From assembly GCA_011947345.1 (NCBI GenBank), contig JAAVTG010000554.1, positions 1,612,001 to 1,676,000 on the forward strand: a DNA stretch of 64,000 bases, given 5' to 3'. Shown one piece after another: positions 20,746-33,289 of the stretch (positions are counted from its first letter, which is position 1; every line of letters starts with the position of its first letter). This DNA is from Phytophthora quininea. Lineage: Eukaryota; Oomycota; Peronosporomycetes; Peronosporales; Peronosporaceae. Position numbers and translations under genes: made by a program. The notes under the pieces were generated by a model. It ran no database searches. It was not told where the DNA came from and worked only from the letters and a program-made list of their open reading frames with translations.

Positions 20746-23392
20746 TTACTCCTCGATCTCCATATCCTGTGGGCATTGCTCATCTAACGCGGCTTCGAGC
20801 TTTAAAAGATACGACGGGTGCAAGTGTGTGCCATCCAGTCGTAGTTCTGGCCGTAGCTGCTTCATGAAACAAATTGGGACGTGAGAACAAGTATTGCTCA
20901 AATCTACTACCAATAGTTCTCCTTCTCACCTTCGGAGGATTTTGATAAACTAATTCGTCAAAGAAATCGAGCCATCTGCATACGAAAAATATGTGTTAAA
21001 CCAACCAATTCAAACACACATGTCAATAGACGAACTTGCAAATGCCACTCGTAGTGACGCGCTTCTGGAAAATGTTATTGTACTGTATGACCATGGCTCT
21101 CGTTTCATCGAGAACCGGCACGACTGGGTGGATATACACCTCAAACGAGAACTTGTCTACGACATCCGCAAGCGCCTCCATGAAAATATCAATGGTATGC
21201 TCCATACCTTCCTCTATCGACTGCAGGAGCATACGTTGTTAGCCAGGAGAACATCACGACCGAAAGATTTCGTCTCACCTCGTATTTACACTTCTCAACA
21301 GCGTCCAGTATGCCTTCTCGACAATCAATCTCTCCAAATAGGAAAATGACACGAGACTTGAGTGGGATGCTTGCAATGACATGCCAGAAATTGAGTTTTG
21401 GGTAGAAAGTTGTTTCCTTGCGAAGATGCCAGTGCTTGAGCCCCGTCACAAGTGCCGGCCGTAATAGCCTGCGCTTTCCATGAAGAGTAATCCGACGCCA
21501 CGAAGTCGCTAGTGTATGCGAGTCTCCGCACACGTACACAGTGTCTGGAGAGGAATTCGATGGACCTTGTGGTGGGTGTAGCTCAAGTGCATCTTGTATA
21601 GACAGGAGCTGGGCGATGCAAGTGTAGTACGCTTGCTCGTTGCGGATGGTAGTCAGGTGTAGTTTGCGTCCGATTCTTTGAGGCTCCAGCACACGAATTA
21701 GAGGCGGTATAGCTGACAATCGTCCAGTGATAAACAAGATCTTAACGATCGTGAAAAAGCAAGCCAACAGATCAAGCTCTGCTTCGGGCAGAGCTGGTAG
21801 GACGCCGGACAGTAATTCATTTGTCCTTTCCGGCTGCTTATCGAGTTGTGAATTAAGTGTGACTTGAGCATAATGCTCATCGTTTCCGGATATCCAGTTG
21901 ATATGATAACAGCGAGCGCTATCAGCTTCTTTTGCGTCTTCTTCCTGCACAGAATCGTTTCCTTTCCACACACCTGCTTGATCAAGGATATCGACAAATG
22001 ATCCAGCCGACAACGATGATATCCCATTAGCGCCGTTGCCGATGCTAAGAGCACGGTTCTGACGGAAGAATGAAACCAGCACGTCGTAGGCTTCGTAGTA
22101 GCAGATTTTGACTTCCAATGCGTGTGCATGGTTGAGTGCGTAAGAAGCACTTTGGGGATTGCTGAATTGTGCGTGTCGGAAGCAACAAATGCAGTTGTCG
22201 ATAGCTCCATAATCTTTAAGAATTGTAGCGATGAAGGCGTATGCTGCTCCTGCTGGTGGTGCTGTCGGGGAACTGCTTGCTGCAACCTCTCCATGGCGTC
22301 AGCGTCTTCCAGCATCCCCACAAGGGCTTTCTTCACCCCTCGATCGTCAGATTTCCCGACTAAAACCCGTAGTGCCATTCCCAAAGCCTCACTTTTTCTG
22401 CCACGAGCATAGGTAATTTTTGCGTACAACAGCAACGCCTGTAGATTCAGTACTGGGGCTTGTAGATCTGGTAGGAGATGCATGATCAGTGCGATTGCTT
22501 CGTCCTGCTTACCTAGATTCTTCGTGTCATACAGCGCCTGCGCCTTTAGTACATACATCTGCGTCTCCATCCACACTTTGTCTTGTGCAGAGAAGTTCGT
22601 TCCAGAGTTCACTCGCATAAATCCCTGTAATTCGTCCAAAGTCTTTACTGCTCGGTTGTTCTTGTGCATTTCCACATAGCATTCAGCCAGTCTCAAAGCG
22701 CTAGTGAACGCCAAGCAAGTAACCTGCTTATTCTCGTTACTTTTCCACTCTCCGTCGCATCCATGAGCTCTCCAGCACTTTAGAAAATGTCCAGCAGCCT
22801 CTTCGTACTGCTCATTAGCCATCGAAATGTTCCCCAGAGCCAGCAGAGCCTCCGCGTTTTGGGGCTCAGCAGCCAGCACGACGGTCTTGTAGAGTTCTCT
22901 TGCAGTGCAGAACTTGTTGAGCTTCATATTGGCAGCAGCCAGCTGCAACACCTTTTTCAGCTTAGGATCCTGCTCTAACGTCCTTGTTTCAGGATGGAGA
23001 TTGCACTTGGTGGGCTTTACTTTCGGCGGAGGCTCGGGGCCCAGCACCTTCCTCTGAGGGGACTTGGGGGCTACCACGAGCTCAAAGTCGCAGGTCTCGT
23101 GGGTCTGCGCAGTGGATTGGCATCTGGAGCCCCCGACCAGTGCCACCGACTGGTCCAGCGACGTCAGCAGTCGACGAGACGAAGCGTTCTGTGTGTACTC
23201 CAAGTATACGTCCACTTCCGACAGCTGCAGCGGCCGCTTGGGACGGAACTTGGCCGTGTAGGCGGAGAAGAAGCACTGCAGCACAGAGCGCACAGACGGA
23301 CACGCGCTGGGGTCGTCCACGAGCGGCAGGTTGAGCCGCTTGGTCCACGCGTCGGCCTCGTCCGTTGCCTCGAAATGCACGTACAGCCGCAT
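20746..23392 (-). CDS. TPR-repeat protein with C-terminal SGNH-hydrolase-like domain
   Basis: The proposed start (23392, MRLYVHFEATDEADAW) begins a conserved-looking N-terminal domain; an open frame continues further upstream but looks non-coding. Residues about 180-430 contain tetratricopeptide-type helices (ALLALGNISMANEQYEEAAG, LRLAECYVEMHKNNRAVKTL). The C-terminal part has an SGNH/GDSL-like pattern: VYVCGDSHTLATSW (nucleophile block), IFLFGEIDCREG, then HPVVPVLDETR and finally LDGTHLHP near the end (Asp-x-x-His). The frame changes near 22120 and 21240. A clean GT-AG intron of 73 bp lies at 20857-20929; a second intron near 20975-21030 is likely but its 5' site is unclear. The stop is at 20746-20748. 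The family is known from protists and plants; its substrate is unknown to me. Confidence 0.72.
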
Positions 23393-23665
23393 CGGTTGCA
23401 GAATGCAAATGTACACAAAGGAGTAGTATACTCCAACGAGTGTATACGCCTGAAGAAGTGCTTCAGCCGAAAATGGAGAGCAAGTTGTTGCTACTGCATA
23501 GTAGTAGATAGAGAGGTAGCATAAGACACAAATGCAGGTCGACCGCCATTGCGTTTGCTTATTTTTCTCGTGTTTTGTAGCTTTAATCCGACCTCGACCC
23601 CTTACAGGTCGCTGAAGTAACGAACATGGCCCCAACTGGAACCGCTTGTCTTGGTGCCTGCCGCT

Positions 23666-23917
23666 CTAGTCCTCGTCGTGAGCCGAGCTCTTCTTGAGCT
23701 GCTGGGCGTCGTACCACTTGTAGAATCGGCTGATGCGGTCCATCTCCTGGTTCTTAAAGTTGTCCCACACGAAGGCGGCGCCGATGCCGAGCGTCGTGGC
23801 GATCACAATGTCCTTGAGCGGGAGATCATCTTCCGAAGCGAGTCTGTGGGGCTTGCGCGGCTTGTTGCTGACTGAGGGCACCCTCAAAACCGCAGACCCG
23901 CAACGAGCGGATGTCAC
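23666..23917 (-). CDS. Small mitochondrial protein resembling cytochrome c oxidase subunit 5C/6c
   Basis: An 83-residue protein with KDIVIATTLGIGAAFVWDNF followed by a charged segment and FYKWYD. This matches the layout of plant COX5C and animal COX6c: a short basic N-terminus, one membrane helix beginning K-[ED]-[IL]-V-I-G, then a charged matrix tail with F-Y. It would be a small subunit of respiratory complex IV in the inner mitochondrial membrane. The N-terminal part is rich in Arg, Ser and Ala, as expected for import. No ATG is in frame before the conserved part: the listed 5' end is a GTG and open frame continues about 40 bp upstream, so the true start is on an upstream exon or hidden by an indel. 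Confidence 0.55.
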   Translation of the reverse strand: MTSARCGSAVLRVPSVSNKPRKPHRLASEDDLPLKDIVIATTLGIGAAFVWDNFKNQEMDRISRFYKWYDAQQLKKSSAHDED

Positions 23918-24113
23918 AGCACGACCAAATGTCGTCGTGCGACGATAGCTGCAGTACTACCGAAAAGACACGAAACGTGAGCATGACACCCCGTCCATTC
24001 AAGGAGGGGCTGGAAAGACGCGGCTATAGAAACGCGTCTAAAGTCGCATCGTAGCAATCCAGCTAAGTACGCCAACATGATTGGCTGAAAATCGCTTTTG
24101 TGGCTCTTCATCT

Positions 24114-24143
24114 CGAACGCTTCAAGATCGAACGCTTCAAGAT
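24114..24143 (+). repeat. Two copies of a 15-bp direct repeat before the TMTC start codon
   Basis: The unit CGAACGCTTCAAGAT occurs twice in a row, ending 4 bp before the chosen ATG at 24148. It is in the 5' leader and in frame with the gene. Confidence 0.8.
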
Positions 24144-24147
24144 CGCA

Positions 24148-26514
24148 ATGGCCGTGTCAATGCGCGTCCTGCCCCCTCTGGGCGTGTTCGTGACCGCTCT
24201 GCTCGCTGCCTGGAACGCCAACTACAATGGCTTCGTGTGGGACGACCGCTCCGCCGTGCTGAGCAACCTGGATGCGCAGAGCAGCTCACTTAGCGACGTC
24301 TTCTCGCACGACTTCTGGGGTACTGACATCCGGTCCGAGCACAGCCACAAGAGCTACCGACCGTTGACAATTCTGAGTTTTCGACTCAACTTCCTAATGG
24401 CTGGAGGCCACAGTCAGTGGCTCTACCACTTTACGAACGCGATGGTGCACGCAGCGTGTGCTCTTCTGGTCTACCGAGTCGGCTCTGTCTTGTTCCAGCA
24501 GCATCGAGATGCTCAACTGGAGAAGGAAAACCCTCAGGACGCGGCGCCAATCGAGATGCAGATGGAAGGTGGCACAGTGAATGTGGGGCCGCTGACAGCA
24601 GGTTTGCTGTTTGCGGTGCACCCGATTCATTGTGATGCGGTTGCGAGCATTGTTGGTCGAGCGGATCTGTTGTGTACGGCACTGTCGTTGATGTCGTTTC
24701 TGATGCATGTGAATGGGGCGTCAAGCAAGCGCGATACAAATGGTTTGGGAAATTTGGTGGTGTCGATGTTGCTGACTATTGCGGCGGCGTTGTGCAAAGA
24801 GTTGGGGTTCACAACATTTGCGGTACTGGTTGCGTATGACGTCTTGAGGATGCACTCGTATAAGAGAGAGGGCATGCATTTGCGTTGGATGCAGCTTCGA
24901 CTAGTAGTTACCGTAACTGTTGGCGTCATTGCAGCGCTGGTGAGGGTGTGGATCAATGGTGAACACCGCCAAATGGAATGGAACATCCTTGCGAACAACA
25001 TCGTGGTCCAAGACAGTAGACTGACGCGAGGTTTGTCGTATGCACACGTACACGCTTGGTATCTCTGGAAACTCCTGTGGCCGCGATGGTTGTGCTTTGA
25101 CTATGGATATAACACGATCCCAGTGATTGACCGTATCACGGATCCTCGCAACGTATACTCGCTTCTCGCTTACACAATGGTTCTAACAGGGTTATACGCT
25201 GCGGCCAAGCAACTTCATCTTGTTGGTCCTAGACAGCTAAACACTCAGCCATCGTCGCTGTTACTGACGAGTATTGCTTTTGGCGCGATTCCATTCATAC
25301 CAGCCTCGAATATCGTGTTCCCCGTCGGCACTGTTGTTGCCGAGAGGTTGTTGTATTTCCCGAGCGTTGGCTTCTGTCTCCTGATTGGATGTGTTGTTGA
25401 CCACGCGATTTCAATCACAAACAAATACAGCAACATGGAAGAAGCTGTGGTGGCTGGAACAAACTCCGCGTTGACGGAGCTGCGACGTTTTGGGAAGCAA
25501 CCAGTATTTTTAGTACCGCGCGATATATGATTCTAACATGTGGAGCATTGCTACTCGGGTCTGCGTGTTACCGTACCCACTTACGGAACGCTGAATGGGT
25601 CAGTGAAGACACACTTTTCAACGCTGCAGTGGAAATCGTCCCCACAAATGTTAAGGTACTTTCAAATCAGGCGAAAACTCTACTGAATTCCAACCCTCAG
25701 CGAGCACTCGATTATCTGCGAGTATCGCTGGGAATGGTACCAAAGCATATCGAGAGCAACTCAAATATTGGGCTCGCCTTCATCTCGCTTTCCGCCAAAA
25801 GCGATGACGATGAAAGTTTATTTCTCAATGGCATTCGACACTTGTACAAGTCCGCAATGTTTGCTCCAAACCACTTCCAGGCACCAGGTTTTCTTGGCAG
25901 CGAGCTCTACAAGTATTGGCTAAGTAACAAGGAAAGCGAAGCCCCGCAGTCGCTAGAGCGATTCCTCGCCAGCGATAAAATGGCTAGTGCTACCAAGTTT
26001 TGGATCACGCCATTGACCAAAGCAGCTTTTTCCCGATGCATTTCTACCACCGCGCCAACATTGCGTATGAGGTCGGGGATTATGATGAGGCTATAAAGTT
26101 CTACCGCATGACAGAGGTGGCGAACGGCGTAATTCGAGACCGAAAGGTAGACTTGGAGCTTCTGATTGATCCTGCGCTAGTGTACAACATGTTGGGGGTC
26201 TGCTACAACAAGGGAGAGTGGAGGAGGCTCTAACGATCTGGCGGAAAGGTATTGCCTTGTACCCAGAAGAAACAGAGCTGCACGTGAATTTGGCGTTGAT
26301 GCTGCATAAGCTCGGAGATACGAAAGCATCCGACGCGCAGTTGAGAGCAGGACTGATCGCAGCCAAAAGACCGCATCATATCGCGAAGCTGCGCAAAATT
26401 GTACATGTCCTAGGGAACTTGGGCTTTGAAAATGCGGTCAAAGCATTCTTTGATCGTGCTGCCGAGCTCGAGCAGGAATTCAAAGACGTTCAGGATAGCG
26501 GAAAAGCGGGGTAG
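24148..26514 (+). CDS. TMTC-type ER protein: GT-C O-mannosyltransferase-like with TPR repeats (three frameshifts)
   Basis: The N-terminal half is a multi-pass membrane domain typical of TMTC (transmembrane and TPR-containing) proteins. It has NYNGFVWDDRSAVLSN (acidic catalytic loop), SYRPLTILSFRLN, and HPIHCDAVASIVGRADLLC. The C-terminal half carries TPR helices (NVKVLSNQAKTLLNSNPQRA, LHVNLALMLHKLGDTKASDA). TMTC proteins add O-linked mannose to secreted and membrane proteins in the ER. The frame breaks at TTTT 25488-25491, TTTTT 26027-26031 and GG 26220-26221; one additional base in each restores the conserved order. Total length is about 789 residues, normal for the family. The start was chosen as the ATG shortly before the first membrane helix. 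Confidence 0.88.
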
Positions 26515-26630
26515 TAGTATGGATAAACAGACCGAGTAAGCTATCGGACGGTATGAGAGTGGAGGTCTTTCGGGATGTAGTACTAGACTACTAGACTACA
26601 AGCACTGGATGCATTATGTACTGTGTCGAT

Positions 26631-28342
26631 TTACACCACCTCGCGCGAAAGTATTACCTGGAGTCGATAAAGCGCTTCTGCCGCGGTTGGACGCTCGCTG
26701 GGATTCACTGCCACACACGAACGACCCAACGCAACCACAGATGACGGGCTCTGCTGCGAAAACGTGACTTGTAGGGACCCCATCGCCACTTGTTGTAGAA
26801 TAGCAGCATCCGGCAGTTGACGCCCTGCTGAGTCCCGGACCTGCGCCTTGGCCTCCGTGTACGGCAGCGTGTGCACGTCCAACTCTGACAGCACCACGCC
26901 AAACGAAAACATGTCGGCCTTGTCGTCGTATCTCTCGCCAAGCATTACCTCGGGAGCCATCCAAAGCGAGGTACCCACGCCCGCCGTCATTGTTCGATCA
27001 AGGCGTTCGCGTGAAATCCCAAAGTCCGTCAACTTGGCCTCGAGCGCTCCGTTCAGCAAAATGTTGCGGGATTTCAAGTCGCGATGGATCACTGGAGGCT
27101 TGAGAGAGTGCAAGTACGTTAGTGCATGGCAGACCTGGAGAGCTATCGCGGCTTTGTGGCGGTCAAATCCTACGGGGTGGCGCTGCTCCAAATACTTGTC
27201 AAGTAGCGCTCGCAGGTCTCCACCGTCCATGAACTCGAGGACGACGCAAAGATCTGATAGCGAGTCCCATGCGACGCCAATGAAGCGGACAATGTGCGGG
27301 TGCTCCATTGTTGCTGTCATTTTGGCTTCTCCCAAGAACTCGTTGACATGTTGAAGACTCCCACGAGTCTCGGAAAGCAGCATTTTGATCGCTACTCGAC
27401 CTCCGTTGAAGACCCCGTCGTATACCTCGCCGAACGCTCCACGACTGACGAGTTTCTTCACCTGAACCTTGTCGCGAGGAATACGCTTGGCTGTGATGAC
27501 ATCGTCGTCCCAGAGTCCAATTTGACCTCGTAAAGCCATTTCCAAAGAAGCAGTATTGTCGAGCTGAAGACTTGCTGTAGGTGCTGTGGGGACTGCGGGA
27601 CGATACACAGTCTCCGTGTTCTTGATGCGAGAGCGACGTCGACAGTAGCAAATAACACATGAGACGGTCAGGACAATTGCCACGCCGCCGATGATGGCAA
27701 TAATGACCGTTGCGCTCAACCCACTACTGCCATTGCTGCTGCTTCCGTCGCCACGTTTGGACGAAGTGGAGCCACTAGAGTAAGCGCTGTCGTCCCCATC
27801 GATATCGTACCATTTGCTCCAAGAAGCGTCACACTCGTGCTTATCGAGAACGTATTTGCTTGCGCTATACGTCGCGTAGAGCTGGCTTGGATCGCAAGAG
27901 CTGTCGTAATAGTATTTAAGCGATGCAGATCCGTCCGAGCCGACCCGAGCAACAACGTGAGGAACTTCAGTCAAATTCGTGTTCGGAGAGCCCTCGCAAT
28001 TCCCAGAGGCCAAAAATCCTTGGGCGTACGAAATCGTCATGCATTGGCTGTCCGCGTACGTCTCCACCAAAATGTAGGGGTGTTACCGAAAGAGCTCTTC
28101 ATCTTGGTTTTGTAGTCTGTGGTGCAATCCATCGCCGCCATCCCGATGTTGGTGGCGGTCGTGTTTCCGTCTGGAGCGCACGTCCTCGCATAGCAGTCAG
28201 GATACACTTTCGCGTACGTGTTGTACGGTGTGCCGTCGCAGGAGTTCCCCGTGTAGTAGACCCACACTCCAAACAAAGTAGCCTTAGCCACGTTTGCTGC
28301 AAAAACAAAGGCAAGCAGAGCCCGCAGACCGACGCGCGCCAT
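26631..28342 (-). CDS. RLK8: receptor-like TKL kinase (one frameshift)
   Basis: The signal peptide is MARVGLRALLAFVFAANVAKA. The ectodomain begins VWVYYTGNSCDGTPYNTY and has the expected cysteines, GFLASGNCEG, DGSASLKYYYDSSC and SKWYD in place of the usual RWYSSND. A Ser/Gly-rich stalk, a transmembrane helix at about 27645-27715 and a basic CRRRSR follow. The kinase has VAIK, HRDLKSRN, DFG and GTSLWMAPE. The single frame break is at GGGG 28077-28080; one added base joins the two halves. It is isolated from the main cluster by about 6 kb of housekeeping genes and is transcribed toward the TMTC gene. Confidence 0.9.
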
Positions 28343-28915
28343 TTTCCGATGAAGCGAGGGATCGATTGTGTGGAATGACGATCAAAACGGCTGTGGATAA
28401 AAGATTGTCCATCGGTTAGTTGCAGCAGTGCTGGAAAGTAGATGCAGGTGTCCGTTGATGCATGTGGAGGTCATAGGTGCACACCTATTTTGCTTTTTAG
28501 CACGAGAGACTTCTTGTTTGACAAGGCCGTGCTGTGCCCAAAGAAGCTCTGAGCTTGCTGCAATCTGTTTCTTGGGACGAGTTGTGATTTTAATGTGCGA
28601 AGATATTCGGCATCTGCTGCGTCTGCACAGTTGGTGTCAATGCTAAGCTCCCGATTGTATTTGCTGTAGGTTGCCGATGCGAAAAAGTTGGTTCTGTCGT
28701 AGAATACAGCAGCCGTTGACCACTGCCCCAGGGAAATCGAGTTCTATCCATGTGAGTTAATCGCGCGTATTGCTGCTTATCGCTTGAACTCTTCTGAAGA
28801 AACAACATCACTTTATACTTGGAATTGCCTATAGCAGAAACTAGCACTTATTGCTAGTATTGCAACAGGTTGAAGCCCGCCACCTGAAGGTGCAACTACA
28901 AGCTCGCTGGATTTC
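28343..28915. other. Intergenic region upstream of RLK8
   Basis: No gene, repeat or RNA is recognised. It should contain the RLK8 promoter. Confidence 0.5.
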
Positions 28916-29920
28916 ATGAGTGTCGACTCGACAAGGTTGGCGTCGATCAAGCGTAGTTTGCTATCTTCTTTTGGCTTTGCTCTTAACTTTTAATTCATTC
29001 TGGTTTTTGCATGCAAGTGCAGACCACAAAGAATTCTTTAACTCTCTTCGCGCTGGGCAGCGCCGTGGGCTGGCAATGGAGGCGCCTTTTTCTTCTCAAT
29101 TAAGTGAGCAAGATGTGGTCGTGGCTCTGCGCAAGACGCGAGTCGTCGCTGACCCGAAAAAACCTTCATGCGGAATCGGAGAAGAAGGCCGAGAAAGTCG
29201 CTAAAAAGGCAGCGGTCCATCGACTGATCCTCGAGCAACTCGATCGGTTCCAGCACCAAAATGAAGTTTTGGCGATTAAGACGGCCGAGTGTCTACAGCA
29301 GTAGTACGAGAATCAAGTCGAGCTGAACTCCAAGCAGGCGACCCCGGTGCGTAGTTGGAGGCGTAGCAGAAGGCCCTAACAGAGCAGTACCAGTTAATGC
29401 GGGAGCCGCTGAAAGCCATCACGATCACCAGATCGGGGATATGAAGGAGGAAGTGCTTTCGTCTCGAGGACAGAGCCGCTGGGGATGGTTTGTCCGGAGT
29501 GTCAGACGAAATACCCTCGACCACGAAGGAGATAAGCCCATGGGAGGAGATGAGACTGGTGAAAGTAGGAAGGAGCCAACTATCACAATCTCAACAGACG
29601 CGAACATGCCCATGCCTCCTGTGTCTCGAGGTTCTACTAAGAAGGAGAAGAAGACATTTATTAACAGGCTATTTGATCTACAAGCGAAAAATCATTGCTC
29701 CGAATCAGGGAAAGTTCTCGTGACGCCCTTAAGTGCGTGTAGTATCGAGCACCGAACATTAGTTCGGATCTGCATGTATGAGGTCGGCAAGTCTGAATCG
29801 GAAATCACGGAAGAGGAACGGAAGTCTCACTTCCTGGCGACTCGGCGGTCAGAGGTTCAAGATCATGCTCGTTTGACACAGAGGTCGTGCTGGGCGCCAT
29901 GCAGACCGCCGCCAGGATGA
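28916..29920 (+). other. Unrecognised coding-like stretch, several frames
   Basis: An ATG at 28916 lies one frame away from a hydrophobic, signal-like segment (VVCYLLLALLLTFNSFWFL). A charged helical stretch follows at 29104-29304, and a separate 159-codon open frame at 29441-29920 is rich in Ser, Lys and Glu. I recognise no domain. I do not see a convincing RxLR-EER or LxLFLAK motif. It may be a decayed gene or part of the transposon island. Confidence 0.25.
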
Positions 29921-31830
29921 GGCCGTGCTGGTGGCCGCCAGGCACTGAAGGTTGTTGTGCAGTGAGCCACGAAACTGCATCTGCGGCTGTGCGCGGTTAG
30001 TTGGGTGAGGTAAGTGTAAGTGAGTCTGCTGCGAGGAGGTTTTGTTGCTGTTGAAGTTACTAGCACTTTTATTACTCTGTGAATAGTGTAGGACCATTAA
30101 GAGAGGGCGTCCAGTAGCTTGCGCATTCGTGGACACCCTCGCGCGTTTATTCGGCCCTCGGTAGACAAGAGTCTCTCGTCCGGATGGGTCCACACTGCTA
30201 ACAGTTCCCAGTGCAAACAGCAGATGTACGCAACAGCCAGCCTTAAAGAAAGCGTGGCACGGGTACGTTCGCGCTTCAGTATTGACTTCCCAGCCCGAAT
30301 TTGGCACGTCCAGGGTCTCCATACGAGCTGTCCCGGTACCAAGCCGAGCTGAAACAGGTAGATCATCGTGGGAGCACTTGGTTAGTTCGTTGTAGGCCCG
30401 CGGGCTCAGCAATGCAACAACGTTAACGACATCGTGTCTCGTGTCCGTGGATGTAGAGTCCAAGAGGACTCGAAGCTTGTTCTAGCAGGTTTGCATTCAC
30501 GGAGCAGACCAGCGCGCTATAATACGGCGCACTATGCGATCGTCGAAAACCAGAGCTGTCAGAAATAGCTGAGCGCGTCCGCTCTCAGCGCTGCACGGGA
30601 TCAACAGCCTGTCAATCAGCGAGCCCATCTCCAGTTTCCGCCTAAGGGTAACATCTCTCTTGATTGGCGCGTTGAACGTCTCACAAGGTTGTTGGTGGCA
30701 GCTAAACCGCTTGGTGTGTTGAAACACTGCCATCGCCAGGTCTTCGTGTGCAGCCACACCTTCTTAAAATAGGCGGCGAATTGACTCGTTTGTGGTTAGA
30801 GCTCCCACTCTGCTTGTACTTCTTGCCGACCCTGATAGAAAGCTGCTTCACAACGCGAGAAGTGCAGTTTGTGCACACACCTGAGGATAGTTGCGGCAGC
30901 GTTCGAGTCTAGTGCTAGGGACCTTTCGTACACTTTTTGGCAACGTGAAATTAGCACATTAAGACTTGAAACAAGCCGTCAACGCGGTCAAATACCTCTT
31001 CCAGTGCATACCACTGGGCACCATCAGCATCGCCCATTGCCCATTTCACACACGGAGTTGTCTTCCAGTCGCCTTAGCAAAAGTTCGCGTAGGCAGCTAG
31101 AGCTCCTCAGTGTATTGGGGCTGCTGTTGCTGCGATACAATGACCATTGTCAACAAATGAAAACAACGCGGTCTGTTCGTGATACCAACGACTACAACCG
31201 GGTAGCCCATTTGAGTAAGCTTGTAGGTAGCGTCTACTTGTAGCACGGAAGAGTTGGGATCACGGTCGGCCTGGCGGAGCATTTTTTCTTGCTAATTCCG
31301 AGCCCAAATGGGTCTGCATCGCTGCCATTTCCAACCACCGGCATGCTTGCACCATCGGTGCACCACGCGAACGTGAACGCTTTCGTGGCCAGTAATTCAG
31401 CATCCCCGACTGCCTTTCGGACGATTGCCATCAAGTCGCTGTCACCCAGCTGCGTTGAGACGGAATGGAGGGCGAACAGCTGCACCACGATAGGGCTGGT
31501 GCGGTGCTGTCGTTCAGGCGGAGTCGCTGGAGGAGAGATTGCCAGATTCTGGCCGGGCGCAACCCTTGCCTAGGCCAGTCACGAGCTACGACTTTTATCT
31601 CCGGCGTAAGCCAGGGCCGCGTGGGCGCGCGCAATGGCGTCGCGCGGGAGTCTACTTCGTCAATGCTGACAACGTCCAGCAGCTGACACCAGCGAACGCG
31701 CCCTCCCCATGGACAATGAAGCTCAGGTGATGATGCAGCACACGCGGCGCAGTCACACCGTAATTGCTGCGTGCGCATCGCGTGGGAGGATACATCGCTG
31801 TAAATGGACAACAGCTCCCACACACTCCGA
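29870..31830 (-). mobile_element. Degenerate MULE (Mutator-like) transposase
   Basis: On the minus strand, fragments in several frames follow the order of a MULE transposase. The first is LTPEIKVVARDWPRQGLRPARIW (about 31660-31720). Next come DPFGLGISKKK (near 31300) and the catalytic block LQVDATYKLTQMGYPVVVVG with ITNRPRCFHL after it (about 31140-31230). The last is a SWIM-like zinc motif CHAFFKAGCCVHLLFAL (about 30200-30260). Stops and frame changes are frequent, so the element is inactive unless all are artefacts. I could not define terminal inverted repeats. Confidence 0.7.
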
Positions 31831-31844
31831 TGCTTTGCTTTTTT

Positions 31845-32182
31845 TTTTTCTTCGTTTTTCTCTCTGTGGCGCTAGCAAGGGGCACTGAAAGACACCATGC
31901 GCCAGGTTTCCGCACTTGAAACACTTTCGGATATATCCTATAGCCTGGGGCTTTCTTGACTGAGCTGACTCCTGGGCATGGCTTTGGGTTTGTCGATGTC
32001 GTTCTCTGGGACACCGTGAATAACGACGTAACCTCTCCACAATAAACTATACCACGATCATTCAAACAGTCCCTCAGCAATGAAAACCTTACTGTCGACA
32101 CTTCGTTTTTGAGATTGTCACCACGAACGACCCACGACAACCATTCATTTGCTCGCAGCATTTCAAATCCTGGAGCGAGCAC
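31845..32182 (-). mobile_element. Fragment with CCHC zinc knuckle (Gag/ORF1-like)
   Basis: The minus strand encodes CFKCGNLAHGVFQC, a perfect C-x2-C-x4-H-x4-C zinc knuckle, followed by a lysine/arginine-rich stretch. Upstream in a neighbouring frame is a protein-like segment (STVRFSLLRDCLNDRGIVYC). Such knuckles occur in retroelement Gag and LINE ORF1 proteins. The host element cannot be named from this fragment. Confidence 0.5.
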
Positions 32183-33289
32183 GCAAATATATTTTTGCCC
32201 AGTAGCTAGACAGCTTTCGGGTTGTGTTCACCCAATCAGATAAAGCTAAATAACCCTACAGCTCAGGATTCCCTCACTTTTGAACGAACTTTCAGCTGAA
32301 TATCTTTACATCAGCAAGCTTTGTCTTTTTATATATATGTTGCTCTAGTCTAAGGAAAAGTGAACGTGAAATCGCGTGTGAAATGTCTCTAATGACAAAC
32401 TGATACCTTACTCCCTCAACAATGCATAACCAACAATTTGTGTTCGACCCCACTTGTTAAAGATCGAATCGCTTGCATTCTTTCGGTAACCCGCCTGGCA
32501 CCAACACGACCGTCCCGTCTCTCCCCGCCCTCATCGAGATTAGCATGGGAATGAGACATGTCGCGTCTTATACGACGATTAGCAAGTCGTTTAGGATGGC
32601 CTTTCCAACATGGAGTCTTGATTACCCTTTTCTGTCACAGTAAAAGATGTACAGAACTCGCATTCTTGAAGAAGGCTCTATAGCCGTAACTATTGACAAT
32701 CCAGCCGTTGAGGAGTTGACTTCTTCGCTCCATCCGCCGTTTGTTTACTTCTTATTTGCCTTGAGCATCGATACGATTCTGAGCATATTTTTTACGTTTT
32801 ACACTATCATTATGTCATCGGTGGATTTCAACTCGCCACTTGAAAATCTAACATTGAACTGGCATTCCGCGGTGATGAAATCGAGAGTATCCAATAATTT
32901 TAAAGGGTGGTTCAAGTCTCGAAGTAAATTCTTGATGTGGAGGTAACCAGAGGGTATGGGAGCGCAGCGATGATAGTTGTGGCGGATGGCAAGGTCCATC
33001 GATGTCACGTTTGGCTCTGGTCGCAGTGCTGTCGCTTCTCCAAACGTTTGGACATTGCTCACCAGCTCAGAGTTTCCTTTCTGACCGAGAAATAGACCAG
33101 AGGGGCGGTTGACACGATGTAACTTCACGTTTTTTCCGTGTCAGAGCTGTTTAGCCCTGTGATTGGTTCAGATTCCAGCTGTCTTAGCATGAACTTGCCC
33201 AGTGTTGATGCCATGTCATCTGATTCTGACTGCCAACTGTGATTGCGGAGGAATATGGCGTTCGCAAGCATACTAGCTCAGGATCCAAG
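32183..33289. other. AT-richer non-coding stretch in the transposon island
   Basis: No recognisable gene. Base composition is more AT-rich than in the gene regions, and several short open frames look random. Confidence 0.4.

Noticed and set aside
28920..29204. Candidate secreted effector (hydrophobic leader, then Arg-rich segment)
   Set aside because: The ATG is out of frame with the leader, and there is no proper RxLR-EER or LxLFLAK motif.
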